In this document: positions 1 to 5,694 of the stretch, one piece after another
How positions within the stretch are numbered: position 1 is the stretch's first letter
Layout: every line of letters begins with the position of its first letter
NCBI GenBank assembly: GCA_046483385.1
Contig: JAWODG010000213.1
Location: 1-5,821, forward strand
From: B1Sed10-231 sp046483385
GTDB taxonomy: Bacteria; Planctomycetota; Brocadiia; SM23-32
Length of the DNA: 5,821 nucleotides
Direction: 5' to 3'
Notes under the pieces: model-generated
What the model saw: the letters and a program-made list of their open reading frames with translations, nothing else
Database searches by the model: none
Told to the model about the DNA's origin: nothing
Position numbers and translations under genes: made by a program

Positions 1-120
1 CTAAAAATAAGTAGTTTGATTATTTCAATATCGAATAGGTAATAATTATCTGATGGTTATTATAAGCTAGAAAATAAAGAATATGAATACAAATGAGAAG
101 GATTTATCCAAGATAATTAG
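1..120. other. AT-rich segment with no recognisable gene, probably foreign to the rest
   Basis: By hand count 27 of 120 bases are G or C (about 22%), against 37 of 60 (about 62%) at 161-220. The + strand is open from base 1 to a TAA at 40-42, which would give 13 residues (LKISSLIISISNR). An ATG at 83 opens 25 codons that run across the composition boundary to a TAG at 158-160. Neither resembles a protein I know. The frame of the downstream aminotransferase meets a TAG at 118-120, so that gene cannot extend into this segment. It could be an intergenic piece of a low-GC genome joined to the GC-rich block. No promoter, tRNA or mobile-element end is visible. Confidence 0.7.
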
Positions 121-1326
121 CTTCTTTCGACCCACGTTTACGAGCAAGCATCCGGCATAGTGGCGGACTTTGTCGGCGCCGAGCCCGGCTACCACTCAAT
201 CATCTTCACCCGAAACGCCACCCACTCCCTGAACAAGCTGGCTCGCCGGCTGCCGCTCGGCGACAAGGACGTCGTGGTGACCACGGAGATGGAACACCAC
301 TCCAACATGCTCCCCTGGCGACAGCGGCCGTGTCGCACTGTTTTTGCGCGAGTTCGGCCGGAGGACGGGGCGCTGGACCTGGAACATTTGGGGGCTCTCC
401 TGCGCCGCCACACCCCCGACGTGAAGGTTGTGGCCGTGACCGGTGCCAGCAACGTGACGGGCAGCATGCCCCCGGTGCGCCGCATTGCGCGCATGGCGCA
501 TGAGGCCGGGGCATGGTTCGTGCTCGACGCCACGCAGCTTGTGGCCCATCGCCCCGTGCGTATGGGCGCGCCGGACGACCCCGAGCGATTCGACTTCCTG
601 GCGTTCAGCGGGCACAAGATGTACGCGCCTTTCGGCTGCGGCGTGCTGATCGGCCCGCGCGAAGTCTTCGAGAGGGGCGCTCCTGACGAGGTCGGCGGGG
701 GTACCGTGCACGCCGTTACGCTGGAGGAGGTGATCTGGCACAAGGTGCCGGAAAAGGAAGAGGCCGGCACACCCAACGTCAACGGAGCCGTCGCCCTGGC
801 GCGCGCTGCCCGGGTGCTGCAGGCGATGGGCATGGAGGAGATAGCGGCCCACGAAAGGGAAATGACTCGCCACTGCCTGGAGCGGCTGCTCGAAATCGAC
901 GGCCTTCGGCTGTTCGGTCGGAGCGACGTCGGCCCGACCGCCGACCGCAACCCCGTCTTTGCCGTGGAGGCGGGGGACCTGGAGCACGGGCTTCTGGCGG
1001 CGGCGCTGGGTTACGAGTGGGGCATCGGGGTGAGGAACGGATGCTTCTGCGCCCAGCCATACGTGCGGGCACTGCTGGGCATTCCCCGCGACGAGATGCG
1101 CGGTATCGTGCGCCGCCTGGCGGCGGGCGACCACACGACCGTGCCCGGTTTGGTGCGGATCAGCCTGGGCGTCTACAACACCCGGGAGGAAGTGGATTAC
1201 GTGGCGGAGGCCCTGCGTGCCCTTCTCACCCACGGCCCCCGGCTGGAATACCGCCTGGACCCGGAGCACCTGGACTACGTCCCGATCAACGCGGACGTTG
1301 ACTACGACGCATACTCCCCCTTCTGA
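121..1326 (+). CDS. class V aminotransferase, cysteine desulfurase-like, 5'-truncated
   Basis: This is a PLP-dependent fold-type I enzyme of the class V (SufS/Csd-like) family. Family resemblance continues upstream of the GTG at 160 in the same frame as LLSTHVYEQASGI (from 121), a segment these enzymes carry before the 'FVGA...IIFTRNAT' region. The GTG is therefore unlikely to be the real start and the N-terminal part is missing. Counting from the codon at 160, the motifs are MEHHSN (44-49, stacking His), LDATQL (122-127, Asp contacting the PLP ring), SGHKMYAPFG (150-159, with K153 the predicted Schiff-base lysine), EAGTPN (201-206), RNGCFCAQPY (292-301) and VRISLG (332-337, carboxylate-binding Arg). 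C295 and C297 lie where SufS-type enzymes carry their catalytic cysteine, so sulfur transfer from cysteine is possible. The substrate cannot be fixed from sequence, and no suf or isc partner genes are present. About 401 codons survive. The gene ends with TGA, 107 bp before the ABC ATPase gene on the same strand. Confidence 0.85.
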   Translation, partial: LLSTHVYEQASGIVADFVGAEPGYHSIIFTRNATHSLNKLARRLPLGDKDVVVTTEMEHHSNMLPWRQRPCRTVFARVRPEDGALDLEHLGALLRRHTPDVKVVAVTGASNVTGSMPPVRRIARMAHEAGAWFVLDATQLVAHRPVRMGAPDDPERFDFLAFSGHKMYAPFGCGVLIGPREVFERGAPDEVGGGTVHAVTLEEVIWHKVPEKEEAGTPNVNGAVALARAARVLQAMGMEEIAAHEREMTRHCLERLLEIDGLRLFGRSDVGPTADRNPVFAVEAGDLEHGLLAAALGYEWGIGVRNGCFCAQPYVRALLGIPRDEMRGIVRRLAAGDHTTVPGLVRISLGVYNTREEVDYVAEALRALLTHGPRLEYRLDPEHLDYVPINADVDYDAYSPF

Positions 1327-1433
1327 GCCTCGCCTCGCCGATTCCCCGGCTTGCATTGGTCAGGCGGCCGAAGGACAATAGCAGTTCTTCCACTTTCCTG
1401 AACACACCCTTTCGAGAGCAGCGGGCAGTCGCC

Positions 1434-2252
1434 ATGTCCGAGACACGGCTCCAGATGGAGGATGTCGCGTTCCGCCGCGGGGACTCGGTGGTGCTGGACG
1501 GCATCGACTGGCAGGTTCGCGCCGGGGAGCACTGGGCCGTGCTGGGACCGAACGGGTGCGGCAAGACCACTCTGATGATGGTGGCGACCGGCTACGTTCC
1601 CTCCAGCCGAGGCCGTGTATTCCTGCTGGACGGCTACATGAGCGAGATAGCCCTGCCCCGTGTTCGCCAGCGGGTGGGGCTGGCCAGCGCGGCACTGCAC
1701 GACCACATGCTCCGTCACCGGCGCAAGACCAGCGGGCTGGAGGTCGTGCTGGGCGGACGGCACGCGTCGCTGGGGCTCTTCCGCCGGCCCTCCAGCGAGG
1801 AACTGAGCCGGGCTGAGGACCTGCTGGAACAGTTCGGCGCGGCGGACCTGAGGGACGTAACCTTCGACTTGATGTCCACAGGCCAGCGCCAGCGCTGCAT
1901 GGTGGCCCGCTCCTACATGGCCGAAAGCGACCTCGTGATACTGGATGAGCCCTGCGCGGGGCTCGACATCGCCGCGCGCGAGAACCTGCTGAGGGCGCTG
2001 CGCAGAGAATGCCGACGCCACGCCGACACGCCGCACATCCTCGTCACGCATCACCCCTCCGAGATTGTGCCCGAGATCACCCACGTCCTTCTGCTGCGCG
2101 ACGGGCGGGTCGTCGCCCGCGGCCCAAAGGAGGAAGTGCTGACGGGGTCGAATCTCGAGGAGACCTACCGGATGCCGCTGCGCGTCATCCGCGACGACGG
2201 ACGCGTGTGGGTCCTGCCGGGAGGGGCGTCGGGCGACATCCACGGGGGGTGA
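1434..2252 (+). CDS. ABC-type ATP-binding protein (YlmA/ModF-like)
   Basis: This is a single nucleotide-binding domain of 272 residues, presumably cytoplasmic. I chose the ATG at 1434 because MSETRLQMEDVAF begins the usual first strand; the longer frame from a TTG at 1356 adds 26 residues unlike an ABC domain. Visible motifs are Walker A GPNGCGKTT (38-46), signature MSTGQRQR (147-154, with Met for the usual Leu before Ser), Walker B LVILDEP (167-173, catalytic E172), D-loop GLD (176-178) and the H-loop VTHHP with H206. The usual Q-loop glutamine is not evident: the stretch RVGLASAAL (80-88) has Ser/Ala there, which I recall as typical of the YlmA/ModF-like subgroup. No membrane permease or binding protein lies next to it, so the transported substrate, if any, is unknown. 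No strong Shine-Dalgarno is visible; the nearest purine run is GAGAGCAGCGGG. It runs convergently into the PH-domain gene, with one base between the stop codons. Confidence 0.88.
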   Translation: MSETRLQMEDVAFRRGDSVVLDGIDWQVRAGEHWAVLGPNGCGKTTLMMVATGYVPSSRGRVFLLDGYMSEIALPRVRQRVGLASAALHDHMLRHRRKTSGLEVVLGGRHASLGLFRRPSSEELSRAEDLLEQFGAADLRDVTFDLMSTGQRQRCMVARSYMAESDLVILDEPCAGLDIAARENLLRALRRECRRHADTPHILVTHHPSEIVPEITHVLLLRDGRVVARGPKEEVLTGSNLEETYRMPLRVIRDDGRVWVLPGGASGDIHGG

Positions 2253-2253
2253 G

Positions 2254-2820
2254 CTACCGGCGGGGCTTTTTGGCCGCGAGGGTCCGGACGGCGCGTTCGG
2301 CCTCCGACAGGTCCGGCACGCCGTAGAAGCCATTGTCCAGCCGCGGCACGAGGCTTGTGCCGCCTTGAGCGTACCAAATCTGGTAGGTGAAAATCAGGTC
2401 CCCCGAGCCGTCCGGCCGGGGACGCGACCGCAGCCGCCGCAGCCGGCTGGGGCGGAAGGAGTGCACCGACATGGTGAAGCCGCCCAGGAATATGATCGCC
2501 CGCCGGTCGGTCACCACGTAGGCGGTCCGACGGGCGCCAAAAAAGAACCAGAGGGGCGAGAGCAGCATGCCCGCCGTTACGACGCCGAAGGGCACGGCCA
2601 GCACCACGACGTCCAGCCCGAAGCCCGTCTCCCGCACGTGGCGCAGCCAGTAAACCTCCGCCAGCACGGCCAGCAAGCCCAACACAAGCAGCGGCATCGC
2701 GCAACGCGCGAAACGGGCCCCGCGAGGCTGCTCCACCCAGGTGACCGACTCGTCCTCTGCCAGTTCTCCCTCGACCGTCGCGCGGAGGTCCGCGGGCAGT
2801 GAGTCCAGACTGCGGGCCAT
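2254..2820 (-). CDS. PH-domain (bPH-type) membrane protein, function unknown
   Basis: The 188-residue protein has a soluble N-terminal part (1-38, containing LPADLRATVEGEL and VTWVEQP), two predicted hydrophobic segments (about 40-59 and 70-95), then a C-terminal domain opening with RRTAYVVTDRRAIIF (97-111). That 'Y-x-x-TDRRAI' pattern marks bacterial PH-like domains of the YdbS kind. The ending GFYGVPDLSEAERAVRTL (164-181) recalls the 'GF.GIPD..E.E' ending of related membrane proteins. It is probably an inner-membrane protein with the PH-like domain on one face; no biochemical role can be assigned. The start ATG has GGAGG (2825-2829) four bases upstream. The gene follows apt by 27 bp on the same strand, so the two are likely co-transcribed. 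Its stop codon lies one base from the stop of the convergent ABC gene, so any terminator for either gene would have to lie inside the other. Confidence 0.8.
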   Translation of the reverse strand: MARSLDSLPADLRATVEGELAEDESVTWVEQPRGARFARCAMPLLVLGLLAVLAEVYWLRHVRETGFGLDVVVLAVPFGVVTAGMLLSPLWFFFGARRTAYVVTDRRAIIFLGGFTMSVHSFRPSRLRRLRSRPRPDGSGDLIFTYQIWYAQGGTSLVPRLDNGFYGVPDLSEAERAVRTLAAKKPRR

Positions 2821-2847
2821 CTCGCCTCCCCCCGCGCCCCCGGCCGA

Positions 2848-3375
2848 CTACTCGTCTTCGCTGGCGTAGTCGATCAAGGAGACGACCCTGTAATCGGACA
2901 GCTTCTCCCGGCCGGGCAGGAAGCTCAACTCGATCAGGAACGCGCAGGCGGCCACCTCCCCGCCCAGTTCCTCCACCAGGTCGCAGCAAGCGCGGGCGGT
3001 GCCGCCGGTGGCCAGCAGGTCATCCAGCACCAACACCCTGTCCCCGGCCTCGATGGCGTCCTTGTGGACCGTTATGGTGTCCGTGCCGTACTCCAGCTCG
3101 TAGGTGCGCTCGACAACGTCCGCCGGGAGCTTGCCCGGCTTGCGCACCGGGATGAATCCGGCGCCAAGCCGGCAGGCCACCGCCCCGCCGAAGATGAAAC
3201 CCCGCGCCTCGGCCGCCAGAACCTGGTCTATCTGGTCGCCAAGGAACGGTTCGCTCAGGGCGTCCACGGCAGCGGCCATTGCCCGCGGGTCCTTGCACAG
3301 CGTCGTTATGTCGCGAAACACGATACCCGGCGTCGGAAAGTCCCGTATGCTGCGGATGTAGCCTTTAAGGTCCAT
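2848..3375 (-). CDS. apt: adenine phosphoribosyltransferase
   Basis: This 175-residue cytoplasmic enzyme converts adenine and PRPP to AMP and pyrophosphate in purine salvage. The length matches bacterial Apt. Recognisable features are the N-terminal IRDFPTPGIVFRDITTL (9-25), the EARGFIFG segment (56-63), the RKPGKLP loop (78-84) and the PRPP-binding motif VLVLDDLLATGGT (114-126), including the acidic pair D118-D119. The frame is open further upstream to 3549, but the added residues are not Apt-like. The ATG at 3375 is also supported by an AGAGGAG ribosome-binding site five bases upstream, which fixes the start. The gene begins a likely two-gene unit with the PH-domain gene. Its leader of about 196 bp, separating it from the S1-type gene, contains a long inverted repeat at 3441-3476. 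All motifs are intact and I see no sign of damage. Confidence 0.96.
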   Translation of the reverse strand: MDLKGYIRSIRDFPTPGIVFRDITTLCKDPRAMAAAVDALSEPFLGDQIDQVLAAEARGFIFGGAVACRLGAGFIPVRKPGKLPADVVERTYELEYGTDTITVHKDAIEAGDRVLVLDDLLATGGTARACCDLVEELGGEVAACAFLIELSFLPGREKLSDYRVVSLIDYASEDE

Positions 3376-3380
3376 CGGCG

Positions 3381-3387
3381 CTCCTCT
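3381..3387 (-). promoter_or_regulatory. ribosome-binding site of apt
   Basis: The - strand reads AGAGGAG here, followed by a five-base spacer (CGCCG) and the ATG at 3375. It decides between this start and the much longer open frame that begins at 3549. Confidence 0.8.
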
Positions 3388-3440
3388 GCTGATCAGTTCA
3401 GGCGGGTCCGGCAATGGTGGCGACCTGCCGCACAACGCAC

Positions 3441-3476
3441 CGGAACGCACGAGGTCGAATCGCCACGCGCGTTCCG
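3441..3476 (-). repeat. inverted repeat in the apt leader
   Basis: CGGAACGC at 3441-3448 is the exact reverse complement of GCGTTCCG at 3469-3476. The arms extend to 11 bp (3441-3451 with 3466-3476) through one mismatch, which would be a G-U pair in - strand RNA, leaving a 14-base loop. It lies about 65-100 bases upstream of the apt start and about 95 bases beyond the S1 stop. No T-run follows it on the - strand, so it is not a standard intrinsic terminator. A leader hairpin, an operator, or a U-less terminator of the S1 gene are all possible; which one is not shown by the sequence. Confidence 0.5.
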
Positions 3477-3571
3477 TAAGTGCCGTGCGATGGGCCGAGA
3501 GGGTCAGCCCCACCGACCGCGGGGCCGGCGGGGCCGTCCGGGCCGGCATGGCCGTCCTTTGAAGAGAACCC

Positions 3572-5254
3572 TTACTCCGTCACGTCCTCGTCATCCTCGT
3601 CGGACTCTTCCTCCTCCAGGGACGGTGCCTCGAGTTCGATGTCGTCGGGGACGAGTTCCTCGACCTCCTCATCGGTGGTCTCCTCCGCCTCCGGCTCGGT
3701 CTCGGCGGCTTCTTCCTCTTCAGCCGCTGACGGCTTCTCGACATCGAGGGACGGGACTTCGAGTTCGATGTCCTCGGAGACCGTCTCCTCGGGCTCGTCT
3801 TCAGGGGATTCCTCCGCCTCGAGATCGGCCAGGTCGGCGGTTTCCTCGGGGTCCTCCTCCGGCTCCGGCTCAACGACCTCGGCCTCGGCCGCCAGAAGGT
3901 CCTCCTCCTCGGGTTCCACCACCTCGGCTTCGGGCTCTTCGGCGACATCCGCTTCAACGCCCTCAGCCTCGGATGGTTCGTCCGGCTCCTGCCCGGCAGT
4001 CTCCGTCGGGATGTTGAGGCCGCTGGTGGCGCGCCGGGCCTCCCTCTCTTCGGGCTCCTCCGGTTCGCGGTCGAGCTGCGGAGCCTCCTCCATCGCCTCC
4101 TCGATCATCTCCTCGGGGTTCTCGGCTTCCTCGAGCTGATCGCTGCGGATGACGATGCCGGGCTGTTCCTCCTTCTCGGCGGGGCCTTCCGTGCGCAGGC
4201 TGAGGCCTATCTTGCGGGCCTCGGAGTCCACCCGGATAACACGAACGTCGAGCACGTCGCCCACCTCGACGATCTCCTCGGGGCTGGGGATCTTCTTCTC
4301 GCTCAGCTCGCTGATGTGGAGCAGGCCTTCGAGACCGTCCTCCAGCTCGACGAAAGCGCCGAAGCTGGTCAGCTTGGTCACGATGCCCCTCACCAGGTCG
4401 CCGGAACGGTAGCGGGCGGGGATCTCCTCGTCCCACGGGTCGGGCTCAAGCTGCTTCAGCCCGAGCGCCACGCGCCGCTTCTCCGGGTCCACCTCCAGCA
4501 CGACGCACTTGGTGGTCTCGCCCTTCTCCAGCATCTCGGAGGGATGGGAGACCTTGCGCGTCCAGGACATGTCGCTCACGTGCAGCAGGCCGTCGATGCC
4601 TTCCTCTATCTCGATGAACGCGCCGTAGTTGGTCAGGTTGCGCACCCGGCCCACGACCTCGGTGCCCGGTGGGTAGTTCTGCTCGACGAGCTCCCACGGG
4701 TTCTGCTCGGTCTGCTTCATACCGAGGCTGATCTCTTCCTTCTCCTTGTTGATGCCCAGCACCACCACGTCCACCATGTCCCCGATGGCGACAAGCTCGC
4801 TGGGGTGGTTGATGCGGCGCGTCCAGGACATCTCGCTGATGTGGACCAGCCCTTCGACGCCCTCTTCCAGCTTGACGAAGGATCCGCCGGCATGCATTAT
4901 ACGCGACACGCTATGAGCTGCCTCTCTGGTCAGAGTGATTTCACCGTTCAGAGTGTCAAAGGGCACTCCAAATTTAATCAAATCAGCGATGCAATCAGCT
5001 GCCTCATCAGTGAGGATACGCACTGCCCCGGCGTCACATAGGCCATCTCCTGCCGCCATGGTATCCCTGAAATGCAGCTCTGGCGAATCGTCCTTGCCCA
5101 TAGCAACAGCAATACCGCCCTGAGCATATCTGGTATTGCAGTCATATATGCTCCCCTTGGTCAGGACAAGAACGCTGCCCTGTCCTATGGCAAGCAGGGC
5201 AATGTAAAGCCCGGCAATCCCGCTACCAACTATGACATAATCGTAATGGTTCAT
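3572..5254 (-). CDS. in-frame NadB/S1 chimeric ORF, probably a join artefact
   Basis: The 560-codon ORF consists of the first 124 residues of an L-aspartate oxidase (4883-5254), then 58 residues of an S1 domain that starts in mid-fold, two complete S1 domains (196-268 and 284-354), and a 206-residue acidic tail. The change falls within HAGG/SFVKLEEG. NadB proteins usually continue from this His-Ala-Gly-Gly with Asp-Ala-Thr-Gly, while S1 repeats normally precede FVKLEEG with about 15 residues ending in Tyr/Phe-Gly. So each half is broken exactly where the other begins. Composition also changes here: about 50% GC in 4891-5040 against 63% in 4741-4890. A functional fusion is improbable, because NadB retains only about a quarter of its length and lacks its catalytic part. 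The two halves are described separately below. An automatic annotation could wrongly call the whole ORF either protein. Confidence 0.85.
   Translation of the reverse strand: MNHYDYVIVGSGIAGLYIALLAIGQGSVLVLTKGSIYDCNTRYAQGGIAVAMGKDDSPELHFRDTMAAGDGLCDAGAVRILTDEAADCIADLIKFGVPFDTLNGEITLTREAAHSVSRIMHAGGSFVKLEEGVEGLVHISEMSWTRRINHPSELVAIGDMVDVVVLGINKEKEEISLGMKQTEQNPWELVEQNYPPGTEVVGRVRNLTNYGAFIEIEEGIDGLLHVSDMSWTRKVSHPSEMLEKGETTKCVVLEVDPEKRRVALGLKQLEPDPWDEEIPARYRSGDLVRGIVTKLTSFGAFVELEDGLEGLLHISELSEKKIPSPEEIVEVGDVLDVRVIRVDSEARKIGLSLRTEGPAEKEEQPGIVIRSDQLEEAENPEEMIEEAMEEAPQLDREPEEPEEREARRATSGLNIPTETAGQEPDEPSEAEGVEADVAEEPEAEVVEPEEEDLLAAEAEVVEPEPEEDPEETADLADLEAEESPEDEPEETVSEDIELEVPSLDVEKPSAAEEEEAAETEPEAEETTDEEVEELVPDDIELEAPSLEEEESDEDDEDVTE
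3575..4192 (-). other. long acidic low-complexity tail of the S1-type protein
   Basis: Residues 355-560 of the ORF (206 residues) are dominated by Glu with Asp, Ala, Pro, Val and Ser, have very few basic residues after about residue 410, and contain no recognisable fold. Short motifs recur: EAEVVEPE at 442-449 and 457-464, and DIELE-x-PSL at 495-503 and 538-546. The tail is presumably disordered. Such a tail could limit non-specific RNA binding or contact other proteins, but this is inference. It keeps an open frame with a normal stop. Confidence 0.8.
3618..3777 (-). repeat. imperfect direct repeat within the acidic tail
   Basis: The 31-bp units 3618-3648 and 3747-3777 match at 27 of 31 positions, sharing the uninterrupted core CGAGTTCGATGTC. 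They are 129 bp (43 codons) apart, so frame is kept. They encode the two DIELE-x-PSL copies. This suggests internal duplication, or convergent codon choice in a low-complexity tail. Confidence 0.65.
4876..4892. other. join between GC-rich and medium-GC blocks
   Basis: Protein homology passes from S1 to NadB here. The coding strand reads HAGG then SFVKL, and the Gly codon GGA at 4883-4885 could belong to either parent, so up to a few bases of microhomology may underlie the join. The sequence includes a GGATCC at 4880-4885. GC falls from about 63% to about 50% across the point. Confidence 0.75.
4883..5254 (-). other. nadB: L-aspartate oxidase N-terminal fragment (3'-truncated nadB)
   Basis: NadB oxidises L-aspartate to iminoaspartate with FAD, the first step of bacterial de novo NAD synthesis, and feeds quinolinate synthase NadA. 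The 124 residues present contain the dinucleotide-binding VIVGSGIAGLYIAL (7-20, GxGxxG at 10-15), TRYAQGGIAVA (41-51), the HFRDTMAAGDGLCD motif (61-74), GVPFD (96-100) and LTREAAHS (108-115), all in family order. Full NadB proteins are roughly 500-550 residues, so about three quarters is missing, including the rest of the catalytic domain and the C-terminal helical region. The start ATG at 5254 is directly preceded in frame by TGA, so it cannot begin earlier; GGTGGAG ends three bases before it. It lies downstream of yajC on the same strand. No nadA or nadC is visible. Confidence 0.92.
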
Positions 5255-5359
5255 TCACTCCACCGGACCGAGAACAATCGCCTCCGCCTTAAGCTCCTTT
5301 TTGAATTGTACGATCTTCTTCTTTGGCCTTTGCGAGACGAGGCCCTTGTGTCGCGCCAC
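5255..5359 (-). CDS. possible small basic ORF between yajC and nadB
   Basis: A GTG at 5359 opens 34 codons: VARHKGLVSQRPKKK, then IVQFKKELKAEAIVLGPVE. It is rich in Lys/Arg (nine of 34). Its TGA directly abuts the nadB ATG in the same frame, which would allow translational coupling. Against it: the only Shine-Dalgarno-like bases (AGGA) end one base before the GTG, an in-frame TAG sits two codons upstream of the GTG, and I know no family with this sequence. It may be untranslated leader. Confidence 0.2.
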   Translation of the reverse strand: MARHKGLVSQRPKKKIVQFKKELKAEAIVLGPVE

Positions 5360-5370
5360 GTCCTAGCTCA

Positions 5371-5386
5371 TCAGGCACAAGCCTGA
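5371..5386 (-). repeat. short perfect hairpin just after yajC
   Basis: TCAGGC and GCCTGA form a perfect 6-bp stem around a four-base loop, starting two bases past the yajC stop codon on the - strand. No T-run follows, so it is not a classical terminator. It could be an RNA-stability or processing element before nadB. Confidence 0.35.
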
Positions 5387-5388
5387 CG

Positions 5389-5676
5389 TTAGAATACTCC
5401 CCGGCCTTGTTCCTCGACATCTTGTTTACCGAGTATGCTACCTTTTGCAACCTTCATCGTTGCTCCTGATTCTATCCTCAGGATTACAGTCTCTTCACCG
5501 AGGCTTTCAATCTGCCCGTAGATTCCGCCAGCCGTAATCACCCTGTCCCCTGATTTCAAGTGCTCTTTCATTTCTTCTTGTTCTTTTTGTTGCTTCTGTC
5601 TCGGTCTGATCATGAAGAAATACATCAGGGCAAAGAGCGCTATCAGAATGATAATCATTCCCCAGCTTTCAAACAT
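5389..5676 (-). CDS. yajC: preprotein translocase subunit YajC
   Basis: This is a small single-pass inner-membrane protein of 95 residues that associates with SecD-SecF and assists Sec-dependent export. One membrane helix occupies about residues 6-22 and is followed at once by the basic MIRPRQKQQKEQEE stretch (22-35), expected on the cytoplasmic side. The conserved soluble part contains LKSGDRVITAGGIYGQI (40-56) and VILRIESGATMKVAKGSI (64-81). The length is normal for the family. The ATG at 5676 has a strong AAAGGAGGG site just upstream, and the gene starts 18 bp after the miaB stop, so co-transcription with miaB is likely. YajC is often found beside tgt and secD; here the downstream gene is nadB, which is less usual. 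No damage is seen. Confidence 0.96.
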   Translation of the reverse strand: MFESWGMIIILIALFALMYFFMIRPRQKQQKEQEEMKEHLKSGDRVITAGGIYGQIESLGEETVILRIESGATMKVAKGSILGKQDVEEQGRGVF

Positions 5677-5679
5677 AGA

Positions 5680-5688
5680 CCCTCCTTT
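5680..5688 (-). promoter_or_regulatory. ribosome-binding site of yajC
   Basis: AAAGGAGGG on the - strand, three bases before the ATG at 5676. It is a near-complete anti-16S match and lies in the short gap after the miaB stop. Confidence 0.85.
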
Positions 5689-5694
5689 AATTAG

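Larger units (their letters stand above)
3572..4882 (-). other. rpsA: ribosomal protein S1-type C-terminal part (5'-truncated rpsA-like)
   Basis: Residues 125-560 of the chimeric ORF come from a protein with tandem S1 RNA-binding (OB-fold) domains. The first is partial and starts at FVKLEEGVEGLVHISEMSW; two full ones follow, with GAFIEIEEGIDGLLHVSDMSW and GAFVELEDGLEGLLHIS as their cores. The 'W-T-R-x-x-x-HPSE' and 'LGxKQ...PW' patterns at domain ends resemble the central domains (roughly 3 to 5) of bacterial ribosomal protein S1, which binds mRNA on the 30S subunit and aids initiation. The upstream domains and the real start are absent. The normal two- to three-domain N-terminal half would lie outside this join. 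After the last domain comes a Glu-rich tail, unusual in length. The gene ends in TAA at 3572-3574, about 200 bp upstream of apt on the same strand. The family is clear; the identity as the main ribosomal S1, rather than a paralogue, is likely but not proven. Confidence 0.85.

Noticed and set aside
83..160. 25-codon ORF from the ATG at 83 across the first join
   Set aside because: It crosses the composition boundary in a frame different from the aminotransferase and has no recognisable product.
196..1356. Long - strand open frame opposite the aminotransferase
   Set aside because: High GC content leaves antisense frames open. The + strand frame has a full set of PLP-enzyme motifs; the antisense product resembles nothing known.
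1351..1379. Promoter-like TTGCAT, 17-bp spacer, GACAAT before the ABC gene
   Set aside because: Only 3 of 6 and 4 of 6 consensus matches, and such matches arise by chance in 100 bp. Spacing alone is not enough.
1302..2333. Long - strand open frame opposite the ABC ATPase gene
   Set aside because: It overlaps a clear ABC protein and spans several genes; its composition is that of an antisense GC-rich frame.
3507..3547. GC-rich short inverted repeats (gcccc/ggggc and gccggc/gccggc) after the S1 stop as a terminator
   Set aside because: Stems of only 5-6 bp in very GC-rich sequence, with long loops and no T-run on the - strand.
3480..4139. Long Ser-rich open frame on the + strand
   Set aside because: It is the antisense shadow of the Glu-rich tail: GAG/GAA codons read backwards give Ser-rich sequence. 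No family features or start signal are present.
4880..4895. GGATCC and GCATGC near the NadB/S1 join, as in an engineered cloning site
   Set aside because: The bases are fully explained by the conserved His-Ala-Gly-Gly codons of NadB and the S1 Ser codon. No vector polylinker sequence follows, and the other join has no GATC. A GATC-mediated ligation chimera is still possible but not shown.
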